Positions 30,330 through 38,141 of a stretch of 64,000 nt of DNA are shown one piece after another. Where the stretch lies: contig NZ_MOBJ01000006.1 in NCBI RefSeq assembly GCF_003732225.1, positions 372,001 through 436,000 of the forward strand, in the 5' to 3' direction. The notes under the pieces were generated by a model. That model did no database searches and had not been told where the DNA came from. It saw nothing but the letters and a program-made list of their open reading frames with translations. Made by a program: the position numbers and the translations under genes. This stretch comes from Pseudomonas brassicacearum (GTDB lineage: Bacteria; Pseudomonadota; Gammaproteobacteria; Pseudomonadales; Pseudomonadaceae). Every line of letters starts with the position of its first letter. The stretch's first letter is position 1.

Positions 30330-31178
30330 ATGAAAGTCGAACAATTGACCTGCAGCATTGGCGCGGAACTGCTCGGCGTGAACCTCGCCGACGCGATCCA
30401 CGACAATGGTCTTTTTGCCGAGATTCGTGCTCAGCTACTCAAGCATCGGGTGGTGTTCCTGCGTGATCAGGACATCACTCGCGCCGAGCATGTGGCATTC
30501 GCCCGCCGTTTCGGCGAGCTGGAGGATCATCCGGTGGCTGGCAGCGATCCGGATCATCCGGGCCTGGTGCGCATCTACAAGAGTCCGGATCAGCCGATTG
30601 ACCGCTACGAAAATGCCTGGCACACCGATGCTACCTGGCGCGAAGCACCGCCGATGGGCTGTGTGCTGCGTTGCGTGGAATGCCCGCCCGTGGGCGGCGA
30701 CACCATGTGGGCCAACATGGTGGAAGCCTACGCACGCTTGCCGGATGACGTGAAATCGAAGATTGCCGACCTGCGCGCCCGCCACAGTATCGAAGCAAGT
30801 TTTGGTGCCGCCATGCCGATCGAAAAGCGTCTGGCACTCAAGGCGATGTACCCGGATGCCGAGCACCCGGTGGTGCGCACCCATCCGGAAACCGCTGAAA
30901 AGGTACTGTTCGTCAATGCCTTTACCACCCACTTGAGTAACTACCACACCCCCGAGCGGGTACGTTTTGGCCAGGACGCCAACCCTGGCGCGAGTGAGCT
31001 GCTGCGCTACCTGATCAGCCAGGCCTATATCCCCGAGTATCAGGTGCGCTGGCGCTGGAAACCCAACAGCATCGCTATCTGGGACAACCGCAGTACCCAG
31101 CACTACGCCGTCATGGATTACCCGCCGTGCCATCGCAAGATGGAGCGTGCCGGGATCATCGGCGACAAGACTTACTGA
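30330..31178 (+). CDS. TauD/TfdA-family 2OG-Fe(II) dioxygenase
   Basis: 282 aa. Fe ligands are His and Asp in NAWHTDATW near residue 95 and the distal His in NRSTQHYAV near 250; the 2OG Arg is in CHRKMERAGIIGD. Also FLRDQDITRAEHVAFARRFGELE at the N-terminus. Members cleave taurine, alkylsulfonates, 2,4-D or hydroxylate gamma-butyrobetaine; substrate is not readable here. The UPF0324 exporter in the same operon would fit sulfite release, the BKACE gene would fit 3-hydroxylation, so both are open. Confidence 0.92.
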   Translation: MKVEQLTCSIGAELLGVNLADAIHDNGLFAEIRAQLLKHRVVFLRDQDITRAEHVAFARRFGELEDHPVAGSDPDHPGLVRIYKSPDQPIDRYENAWHTDATWREAPPMGCVLRCVECPPVGGDTMWANMVEAYARLPDDVKSKIADLRARHSIEASFGAAMPIEKRLALKAMYPDAEHPVVRTHPETAEKVLFVNAFTTHLSNYHTPERVRFGQDANPGASELLRYLISQAYIPEYQVRWRWKPNSIAIWDNRSTQHYAVMDYPPCHRKMERAGIIGDKTY

Positions 31179-31270
31179 TCGACCGCAACTGCATTCGCAC
31201 TCGCACCTGCATACAGGCTTACCCGGCACGACCCCATGTGGGCGGACAACCATAATAATAGGAGTAACTC

Positions 31271-32323
31271 ATGCAATTCTTCGACGATTCCCTGCACCCG
31301 GAAAACATGGAAAAGGTGGTCATCACCGTGGCCCCGTATGGCCCTGAGTGGATGCCGGAAGACTTTCCCGAAGACATCCCGTTGACCATGGATGAGCAAG
31401 TACAGAAAGCGGTCGATTGCTATGAAGCCGGGGCTACCGTACTGCACCTGCATGTGCGCGAACTGGACGGCAAGGGTTCCAAGCGTCTGTCCAAATTCAA
31501 TGAGTTGATTGCCGGTGTGCGTGAGGCCGTGCCGGACATGATCATCCAGGTCGGTGGTTCGATTTCCTTCGCCCCCGAAAGCGATGGCGAAGCCGCCAAG
31601 TGGCTGTCTGACGATACGCGCCACATGCTGGCCGAGCTGACGCCAAAACCCGATCAGGTCACGGTGGCGATCAACACCACCCAGATGAACATCATGGAGC
31701 TGCTCTATCCGGAATACCTGGAAGGCACTTCCCTGGCTAACCCGGCCTATCAGGCTGCCTACAGCGAGATGACCGTGCCGGCGGGCCCGGCCTGGGTCGC
31801 GGAGCATCTGCGTCGGCTGATGGCGGCGGGTGTGCAGCCGCATTTCCAGCTGACCGGCATGCATGCCATGGAAACCCTTGAGCGCCTGGTGCGCAAAGGC
31901 GTGTACATGGGACCGTTGAACCTGACCTGGATCGGCATCGGCGGCGGTTTCGATGGCCCCAATCCGTTCAACTTCTTCAACTTTGTCCACCGCGCTCCGG
32001 ACGGCTGTACCCTGACCGCCGAATCGCTGCTGAAGAACGTGCTGCCGTTCAATGTCATGGCAATGGCCATGGGGATGCATCCACGGGTGGGCATTGAAGA
32101 CACGATTATCGATCACAAAGGTGAGCGTTTCAGCTCGGTGCAGCAGATCGAGCAAACCGTGCGCGTAGCCCATGAATTGGGTCGCGCAATCGCCACCGGT
32201 AAAGAAGCCCGTGAAATTTACCGCATCGGTGTGCAGTACCAGAGTATCGATGAAACCCTGTTGGCCAACGGCATGGCCCCCAACCGCAAGGCTGGCCAGA
32301 AAGGTGTGCCGCAACGCGACTGA
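31271..32323 (+). CDS. BKACE (DUF849) beta-keto acid cleavage enzyme
   Basis: 350 aa TIM-barrel enzyme of the family that includes 3-keto-5-aminohexanoate cleavage enzyme and dehydrocarnitine cleavage enzyme; it condenses acetyl-CoA with a beta-keto acid and yields acetoacetate plus a new CoA ester. Zn ligands are in VLHLHVRELDGKGSKRL (residues ~56-60) and a catalytic Glu region GIEDTII. It is longer than the usual 275-310 aa, with an extra segment around residues 130-170. RBS AGGAG before ATG 31271. The substrate-defining loop residues do not let me name the substrate. Confidence 0.9.
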   Translation: MQFFDDSLHPENMEKVVITVAPYGPEWMPEDFPEDIPLTMDEQVQKAVDCYEAGATVLHLHVRELDGKGSKRLSKFNELIAGVREAVPDMIIQVGGSISFAPESDGEAAKWLSDDTRHMLAELTPKPDQVTVAINTTQMNIMELLYPEYLEGTSLANPAYQAAYSEMTVPAGPAWVAEHLRRLMAAGVQPHFQLTGMHAMETLERLVRKGVYMGPLNLTWIGIGGGFDGPNPFNFFNFVHRAPDGCTLTAESLLKNVLPFNVMAMAMGMHPRVGIEDTIIDHKGERFSSVQQIEQTVRVAHELGRAIATGKEAREIYRIGVQYQSIDETLLANGMAPNRKAGQKGVPQRD

Positions 32324-32416
32324 TCGACAGCGAGGGCGGGAGGTCGACGGCCTCTCGTTCGCTGCATTGCAACACGCTCGATAACAATAAATACAACAAT
32401 GTTTCGAGGAGGCTGC

Positions 32417-33748
32417 ATGGCCTTTCACCCAATCGCCGCAGACGATGACGACGCCAGTGGTGTCGGTATTGCGCGCAAATATGCCTGGATCGTCTTCGCA
32501 CTGACGTTCGGCCTGTTGATTTCCGATTACATGTCGCGTCAGGTGCTGAACGCGGTATTCCCGATGCTCAAGGGCGAGTGGGCACTGAGCGACGGCCAGC
32601 TCGGGTTGCTCAGTGGCATTGTCGCCTTGATGGTTGGCCTGCTGACATTCCCTCTGTCATTGATGGCGGATCGCTTCGGACGAGTAAAAAGTCTGGCACT
32701 GATGGCACTGCTGTGGAGTCTGGCCACACTGGGCTGCGCCTTGGCGCAGGACTACCAGCAGCTGTTTATTGCCCGCTTCATGGTGGGTGTCGGCGAAGCG
32801 GCCTACGGCAGCGTTGGCATCGCGGTAGTGATTTCGGTCTTTCCCAAACATATGCGCGCAACCCTGGCCAGCGCCTTCATGGCGGGCGGCATGTTCGGTT
32901 CAGTATTGGGCATGGCGTTAGGCGGTGTAATCGCCGCCAAGTTGGGTTGGCGCTGGTCGTTCGCTGGCATGGCGCTGTTCGGCCTGCTACTGGCCGTGCT
33001 TTACCCGATCATCGTCAAGGAGGCGCGCATCGCCCCCCAACGCGCAGCCCTCACCGCAAACAAGGCCGTTGCAGCGGTCAAGCGCCCATTACGCACGCTG
33101 TGTTCCAGCCGTTCAGTGGTCGCGGCCTATATCGGCAGTGGCTTGCAACTGTTCGTTGGCGGCACCGTGATTGTGTGGATGCCCAGCTACCTCAATCGTT
33201 ATTACGACATGGGTACAGACAAGGCGGGCGGTGTCGCGGCGATCATCGTGCTGTGCAGCGGAGCGGGAATGATTCTGTGCGGCATGCTCAGCGACCGCAT
33301 GTGTCGCGACTCACCGGAACGCAAGGTCGCTCTGGCCATCGCGTTTTGCCTGGGCAGTTGCCTGCTGCTGTCGGCGGCGTTCGCCTTGCCGGCGGGGCCA
33401 GCGCAACTGGTGCTGATCTGTCTGGGAATGCTGATTGCCGCCGGCACCACCGGACCTGCCGGAGCGATGGTTGCCAACCTGACTCATTATTCAGTCCACG
33501 GCACTGCCTTCGCCACGCTGACCCTGGCCAACAACATGCTTGGGTTGGCCCCGGGGCCGTTCATCACCGGCAAGGTGTCCGACCTCATCGGCTTGCATGC
33601 TGCTTTTCAATGGGTGCCACTGGTCAGCATCGCGGCAGCGGCGGTGTTCTTTTATGCCAAGTGTCATTACCACAAAGATATCGCCCGCCTTGCGGGAGAG
33701 CGTGTCAACGAGTCGGTGAGCGAAGCCGTGTTGGAGGTGAAGGTGTGA
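32417..33748 (+). CDS. MFS transporter
   Basis: 443 aa from ATG 32417 because AGGAGG (32407-32412) is 4 bp upstream; ATG 32399 is in-frame but precedes the ribosome site. Twelve helices; MFS loop motif LMADRFGRVKSLALMALLW between helices 2 and 3, GVGEAAYGSVGIAV in helix 5, and SDRMCRDSPERK between 8 and 9. Proton-driven organic-acid type (ACS/spinster-like). Probably imports the operon's substrate. Confidence 0.9.
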   Translation: MAFHPIAADDDDASGVGIARKYAWIVFALTFGLLISDYMSRQVLNAVFPMLKGEWALSDGQLGLLSGIVALMVGLLTFPLSLMADRFGRVKSLALMALLWSLATLGCALAQDYQQLFIARFMVGVGEAAYGSVGIAVVISVFPKHMRATLASAFMAGGMFGSVLGMALGGVIAAKLGWRWSFAGMALFGLLLAVLYPIIVKEARIAPQRAALTANKAVAAVKRPLRTLCSSRSVVAAYIGSGLQLFVGGTVIVWMPSYLNRYYDMGTDKAGGVAAIIVLCSGAGMILCGMLSDRMCRDSPERKVALAIAFCLGSCLLLSAAFALPAGPAQLVLICLGMLIAAGTTGPAGAMVANLTHYSVHGTAFATLTLANNMLGLAPGPFITGKVSDLIGLHAAFQWVPLVSIAAAAVFFYAKCHYHKDIARLAGERVNESVSEAVLEVKV

Positions 33749-34410
33749 GTGGTCGTTTACGTATTGATGTGTTCTTCGATTTCATCTGCCCGAGGTGCCT
33801 GATCGGTAAGCGCCAACTGGAACGTGCGCAGGATTTGCTGCGCATCCAGCAACCGGATGTGCAAATCACCACGGTGTGGCACGGGGTGCAGTTGTTGCCG
33901 CAACTGCCGGTACAGGGCGAGCCCTTTGCCGAGTTTTATCGCAAGCGCCTGGGCAGTGCCGAAGCGGTGAGTCTGCGCCAGGCTCAGGTGCAGCAAGCCG
34001 CGATGGCGGTGGGGGTGCCCATCGACCTGAGCCGCATCGCCACCATGCCCAATACCGCTGATGCCCATCGCTTGCTGGAGCGTGCCGCTGTGCTGGGCAG
34101 TACGGCACAGCGTGATGTCTTGCTTGAACGTCTGTTCGCTGCCTACTTCCAGTACGGCGAGGACCTGGGTTGTCATGAGACCTTGATCGCCATCGCCCAG
34201 GCGTGTGGCTTCGACGCTGATGCCATGGCCTCCGTTCTGCAAGGTGACGGCGATCCTTACGTCGGCAACGAGGCAGGAGCTGGCAGCGGTGTGCCGTGTT
34301 TTCAATTCGACCGTCGCCTGACGGTGGTAGGCGCGCAGCCTGCCGAGGAACTGCTTGGCGCAATGGGCGAAGCCTTGCTCGATAGCCATCGCGCGCGGCT
34401 ACCGGCATGA
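33745..34410 (+). CDS. DsbA/FrnE-family thiol oxidoreductase
   Basis: 221 aa from GTG 33745, overlapping the MFS stop, with GGAGG upstream. DsbA-like fold: DVFFDFICPRCLIGKRQLE with the CPRC active site near residue 14, an alpha-helical insertion, and cis-Pro loop SGVPCFQFDRRLTVVGAQP. FrnE and 2-hydroxychromene-2-carboxylate isomerase are relatives. No signal peptide, so cytoplasmic. A role as isomerase on the pathway is possible. Confidence 0.86.
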   Translation: MSGRLRIDVFFDFICPRCLIGKRQLERAQDLLRIQQPDVQITTVWHGVQLLPQLPVQGEPFAEFYRKRLGSAEAVSLRQAQVQQAAMAVGVPIDLSRIATMPNTADAHRLLERAAVLGSTAQRDVLLERLFAAYFQYGEDLGCHETLIAIAQACGFDADAMASVLQGDGDPYVGNEAGAGSGVPCFQFDRRLTVVGAQPAEELLGAMGEALLDSHRARLPA

Positions 34411-34733
34411 GCCGGCGTGTACCCGTGCCTGCCGGAAAACTCCCGCGGGCGGGAGGCCGTGCGCTGGTTGAGTTCGAGGGCAAAAGCCTGGCGTTGTTCA
34501 ACGTCGAGGGCGATCTGTTTGCCATCGACGACGATTGCCCACATCAGGGCGCCTCGCTGTGTGGCGGGCGCCTTGAGGGGCGGGTGATTCAATGCTGCGC
34601 CCATGGCCTGCGCTTCGATCTGCGCAGCGGCTACTTGCTCAATTCAACCCAACTCAAAGTCGCCAACTACCCGGTCGAGGTCGTCGACGGCCAGGCATTC
34701 ATCGTCATTGTTTCTGAGGAGTCCGTGCCATGA
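34407..34733 (+). CDS. Rieske-type [2Fe-2S] ferredoxin
   Basis: 108 aa. The Rieske ligands appear as CPHQGASLCGG (Cys-x-His) and CCAHGLRFDL (Cys-x-x-His) with about 16 residues between. Resembles NirD/naphthalene-dioxygenase ferredoxins. It probably feeds electrons to an oxygenase; no Rieske oxygenase subunit is in the operon. Overlaps both neighbours by four bases. Confidence 0.92.
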   Translation: MSRRVPVPAGKLPRAGGRALVEFEGKSLALFNVEGDLFAIDDDCPHQGASLCGGRLEGRVIQCCAHGLRFDLRSGYLLNSTQLKVANYPVEVVDGQAFIVIVSEESVP

Positions 34734-35740
34734 GCACCATCGCTCTCACCCGTGTCCATAGCCGAACGCGCGAATTGGCGCCGGGTTTCATCGTCAGTCT
34801 GATTGTGGCGGCGGCAGCCTCCTTTCTGTCCGAGCATTATGGTGCGCCGGTGATGCTGTTCGCCTTGCTGCTGGGCATGGCGCTCAACTTCCTGGCCAGT
34901 GACGGCGCGTGCAAGGCCGGCATCGAGTTCACCGCCCGCACCGTGTTGCGTATTGGCGTGGCGCTGCTGAGCATGCGCATCACACTGGAGCAGATTGCCG
35001 CTCTTGGCTGGAAGCCAGTGGCCTTGGTGGTGATTCTGGTGGTGGTGACGATTGGCGTTTCGGTGGTCGCGGCCAAGGCGCTGGGTTTTCAGCGTTTGTT
35101 CGGCATGCTCACCGGCGGGGCAACCGCGATCTGTGGCGCCTCGGCTGCACTGGCGCTAGCGGCGGCGTTACCCAATCATCCGCAGAAAGAGCGTGCCACG
35201 CTGTTCACCGTCATTGGGGTGTCGGCACTGTCGACCACGGCGATGATCCTGTATCCGATGATTGCCAACTGGCTGTCGTTGTCACCCCAAATGGCAGGGA
35301 TGTTCCTCGGCGGCACCATCCACGATGTCGCTCAGGTGGTCGGTGCCGGTTACAGCCTGTCGACCGAGACCGGTGACATAGCCACGGTGGTCAAGCTGAT
35401 GCGGGTCGCCATGCTGCTGCCGGTGATCCTCTGCGCCACCCTGATCACCCGTATGCAGGGCGCCGATACGGCGGGCAAACGACCGCCGCTGCTACCGTGG
35501 TTCGCCGTCGGTTTTCTGATTCTGGCCTGTATCAACAGCACCGGCTGGGTCGCTCCAGTGGTACAGGGCTCGGTCAACGAACTGTCGCGCTGGTGCCTGG
35601 TGGTTTCCATCAGCGCCTTGGGGATGAAGACTCAGCTCAAGGAGCTGGCCGCAGTCGGCATCAAGCCCATCCTGCTGATGGTAGGGGAGACGGTGTTCCT
35701 TGCTGTGCTGGTGCTGTTGTTGCTGCACTGGGGCTTCTAA
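34730..35740 (+). CDS. UPF0324 (YeiH-type) membrane protein, putative anion/sulfate exporter
   Basis: 336 aa, nine to ten helices. Family motifs: GAPVMLFALLLGMALNFL, FTARTVLRIGVALLSMRITLEQI, GGATAICGASAALALAAALP, GGTIHDVAQVVGAGYSLS and CLVVSISALGMKTQLKEL. UPF0324 members are linked to sulfur metabolism clusters and some to sulfonate degradation, where sulfate or sulfite must leave the cell. Last gene of the operon; REP arms and terminators follow. Confidence 0.9.
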   Translation: MSTIALTRVHSRTRELAPGFIVSLIVAAAASFLSEHYGAPVMLFALLLGMALNFLASDGACKAGIEFTARTVLRIGVALLSMRITLEQIAALGWKPVALVVILVVVTIGVSVVAAKALGFQRLFGMLTGGATAICGASAALALAAALPNHPQKERATLFTVIGVSALSTTAMILYPMIANWLSLSPQMAGMFLGGTIHDVAQVVGAGYSLSTETGDIATVVKLMRVAMLLPVILCATLITRMQGADTAGKRPPLLPWFAVGFLILACINSTGWVAPVVQGSVNELSRWCLVVSISALGMKTQLKELAAVGIKPILLMVGETVFLAVLVLLLLHWGF

Positions 35741-35776
35741 GCCCGTTAAGAAATACTGGCTGCGGCAAACCTTTTT

Positions 35777-35907
35777 GTAGCAGCTGGCGAAGCCTGCGTT
35801 CGGCCGCGCAGCGGTCGTGAATTCAAACGATAGGGTGCTTCAGGAAAACCGCGCACTCAGTTTTTACGACTGCTACGCAGCCGAACGCAGGCTTCGCCAG
35901 CTGCTAC
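35777..35907. repeat. REP pair with perfect 28-bp inverted arms
   Basis: Arm 35777-35804 (begins GTAGCAGCTGGCGAAGCC) is exactly repeated inverted at 35880-35907. The pairing extends inward imperfectly over another ~14 bp (CGCAGCGGTCGT against ACGACTGCTACG). Same core as the pair at 20701. It sits right after the UPF0324 gene, where it can cap the operon transcript. Confidence 0.8.
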
Positions 35908-35952
35908 TGAGCGTTGCACTGCGTTGCCTCCATGGCGCGGTGGGACTCTCGG

Positions 35953-36012
35953 CCGGTGTCACAAACACCGGTTCTTTTGCGGCGACTGTACTAGCAGTCG
36001 CCGTTTTTTTTT
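35953..36012 (+). terminator. Tandem hairpins with T-run
   Basis: First hairpin CCGGTGT/ACACCGG at 35953-35971 followed by TTCTTTT. Second hairpin GGCGACTG (35981-35988)/CAGTCGCC (35995-36002) followed by nine T (36004-36012). The second is a textbook rho-independent terminator for the plus-strand operon and faces the convergent AraC gene. Confidence 0.85.
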
Positions 36013-36039
36013 GCAATCCCTGCGTCTATCTCAATCGGT

Positions 36040-37092
36040 TCAGGGTTCGGTGGAGCCGGGCAGGGTGGTCGGGGCCATCGGTGCTTTGATGGCCTGTTTT
36101 TGTGCGCTGCGCCACGCGGCGGGAGGCATGCCAAACTGGGAGATGAACCAGCGTGTGAAGGAGCTCGCCATGGAGTAACCGAGCATGTCGGCGATCCGGC
36201 CCAGCGAGTAATTCGGGTTTTCCAGGTAACGCAGTACCAGATCGCGGCGCACATCGTTGATCAGGTCGTTGAAGGCGCAGCCATCGTCTTTGAGGCGGCG
36301 CTGTAGCGTCCGAACGTTCATGCCCTGGGTCTGGGCGATCTGCTCGATGGTGGCGCGTCCCATCGGCAACAACAGGTAGATGGCTTTGCGCACCTCGAAC
36401 AGCATCGACGGTCCTTCGTGGCTCAGCAGTGAGTCGAGGTAACTCTGGGCGTAGCGAGCCATGGCCGGATCGGCATGGGGATTGGTCATGTCGAGGCTGG
36501 CATCTGAGCAGACAATGCCATTGAACTCGCTGCCGAACTCCAGAGTGCAACCGAACAGGCGACGATGCAGTTGCAGGTTGTCGGGGGCCTGATGCGTGAA
36601 GTTGACGCTGTAGGGGTGCCAGTGTGTGCCAAGCAAGGCGGCGCACAGGCGGAACATAACCCCGATTGCCAGCTCAGTGGCTTGTCGGCAGGGCATCGGT
36701 GATTCGGTGACCACCTCCTCGCGAATGATCACCATCTTGCCGGCCTCTTCAATGAAAATGGCCAGCGAATCGTTCATCAAATGACGGTAATGCACCACGA
36801 CCTGCAAAGCATCACGCAGCGTACGCTGGTGGCTGAGCAGCAGGCTGACCACACCGAAGTCCGAGAGTTGGCGCGACTCGGCCATGCTCAGGCCGAAGCT
36901 CTGGCAGCCACTGGCGGTAGCCGACTCTTCAAGCAAGCGCACGGCGGCATCGATGGGAATCCGGTGTTCAGGGGCTTGCAACTGGGCCTTGCTCAGGCCG
37001 ACGGCCGCCAGTAAATCGCGTGGGTTGAACCCCAGGTACTGAGTGACCTCCAGGTAGTTGGTCAAGACGGCGGCGCGAACAAGCTTGGTCAT
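36040..37092 (-). CDS. AraC-family transcriptional regulator (OruR/ArgR-type sensor domain)
   Basis: 350 aa. N-terminal Arabinose_bd-like domain (LRAAVLTNYLEVTQYLGFNPRDLLAAVGLS, PIDAAVRLLEESATASG, FGVVSLLLSHQRTLRDAL). C-terminal HTH at about 240-335 (ATIEQIAQTQGMNVRTLQRRLKDDG, YSLGRIADMLGYSMASSFTRWFISQFG). This subclass responds to small metabolites. Converges with the BKACE operon; its target is not evident. Confidence 0.9.
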   Translation of the reverse strand: MTKLVRAAVLTNYLEVTQYLGFNPRDLLAAVGLSKAQLQAPEHRIPIDAAVRLLEESATASGCQSFGLSMAESRQLSDFGVVSLLLSHQRTLRDALQVVVHYRHLMNDSLAIFIEEAGKMVIIREEVVTESPMPCRQATELAIGVMFRLCAALLGTHWHPYSVNFTHQAPDNLQLHRRLFGCTLEFGSEFNGIVCSDASLDMTNPHADPAMARYAQSYLDSLLSHEGPSMLFEVRKAIYLLLPMGRATIEQIAQTQGMNVRTLQRRLKDDGCAFNDLINDVRRDLVLRYLENPNYSLGRIADMLGYSMASSFTRWFISQFGMPPAAWRSAQKQAIKAPMAPTTLPGSTEP

Positions 37093-37445
37093 GCGAAGGT
37101 CTTTCCTGGGCAGATTCCGATGGAAATGAGCGTGGCGACTATATCCAGCACATCATCAATTGAACAGTTGTGACGTCATCGATGGTGTTCCTGCGGATCT
37201 GTCGGGACTCACCACCGACTTATGGATCAATTGACGCTCACCCGTTGATTACAGTGGCCTTGAGCGGACCTGTCGGTTTTTTGACCAGTGGTCGCGCCAC
37301 TCCAACGCCTGGAAATCTGTCATCAAAAGAAAAGTGGCTGACGTCCAATGAAAAGCGCCTCGGGTGGGCGCTCTTTAATGTCGGTACTACAAAAAGCTTC
37401 TGGCGATAGAGCCGGTCGAGTCATCGAGAAAGCGAAGGTGTTGAC
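37093..37445. other. Intergenic region, AraC promoter side and weak hairpin
   Basis: 353 bp with no supported gene. It must contain the minus-strand promoter for the AraC gene and the plus-strand promoter for the hydrolase. A short hairpin AGCGCC (37354-37359)/GGCGCT (37367-37372) followed by CTTT is terminator-like on the plus strand but weak. Confidence 0.45.
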
Positions 37446-38012
37446 GTGGACAAACTGCAAACTGCCGCAACCGTTCTGATCGTACCGGGCCTGCGCGAGC
37501 ATGTTGCCGAGCATTGGCAAACGTTGCTTGAGGCCAGGCTGAGCAAGGTGCGCAGTGTGCCGCCGCTTGAAACCGACAAGCTCGACTGCAGCGCCCGGGT
37601 CCGGGCGATTCAGCACGAACTGGAGCAGATCGAAGGGCCAGTGATTCTGGTGGCCCACAGCGCCGGCGTGTTGATGGTCGCGCACTGGGCTGCGCGACAT
37701 AGCCGCCCAATCAAGGGCGCTCTGCTGGCCGCGCCACCGGATCTTGATGCCGATTGGCCGCAAGGCTACCCATCCGCCCAAACCCTGCGTACCCAGGGTT
37801 GGGATCCTCTTCCCCAAGGCCCGCTGCCGTTCCGCAGCCTGGTGGCCGGCAGCACCAACGATCACCTTGCCAGCCTGGATGCCGTCACTCGCCTGGCTAA
37901 AGGCTGGGGTGCCGAACTGCTCAATCTGGGCGCGGTGGGTCATCTCAATCCGGCTGCGGGTTATGGCCGCTGGCCACAAGCCGAAGCACTCATCCTCGAG
38001 TTGGACCGCTAG
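37446..38012 (+). CDS. RBBP9/YdeN-type alpha/beta hydrolase
   Basis: 188 aa, GTG start with AAGGTG upstream. Serine hydrolase family DUF1234/RBBP9: VLIVPGLREHVAEHWQT at the N-terminus, nucleophile Ser in ILVAHSAGVLMVAHWA, acid in STNDHLASL and His in GAVGHLNPAAGYG. Substrate unknown. It precedes the DUF1302 cluster in the same direction but is separated by a hairpin. Confidence 0.88.
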   Translation: MDKLQTAATVLIVPGLREHVAEHWQTLLEARLSKVRSVPPLETDKLDCSARVRAIQHELEQIEGPVILVAHSAGVLMVAHWAARHSRPIKGALLAAPPDLDADWPQGYPSAQTLRTQGWDPLPQGPLPFRSLVAGSTNDHLASLDAVTRLAKGWGAELLNLGAVGHLNPAAGYGRWPQAEALILELDR

Positions 38013-38065
38013 TTCAGGAGCCGGCTGGCCGCTAGCCATCCGGCAATTGCCCTCATTCCTGAAAA

Positions 38066-38094
38066 ACGCAAACCCCTGGAACAAGGGGTTGCGT
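38066..38094 (+). terminator. Strong hairpin, terminator or attenuator
   Basis: ACGCAAACCCCT (38066-38077) pairs with AGGGGTTGCGT (38084-38094) with one bulged A and a 6-nt loop. No T-run follows, so it may slow transcription or stabilise RNA between the hydrolase and DUF1302 genes. Confidence 0.5.
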
Positions 38095-38141
38095 GAGGGC
38101 GGCTGCGCTTAAAACAAATACAAAAAGGCGGAGGCAACGCA

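Noticed and set aside
32578..33744. Extension of the DsbA-like frame upstream to 32578
   Set aside because: That part overlaps the MFS gene in another frame and reads as Arg/Gly-rich shadow; GTG 33745 with a ribosome site is the real start.
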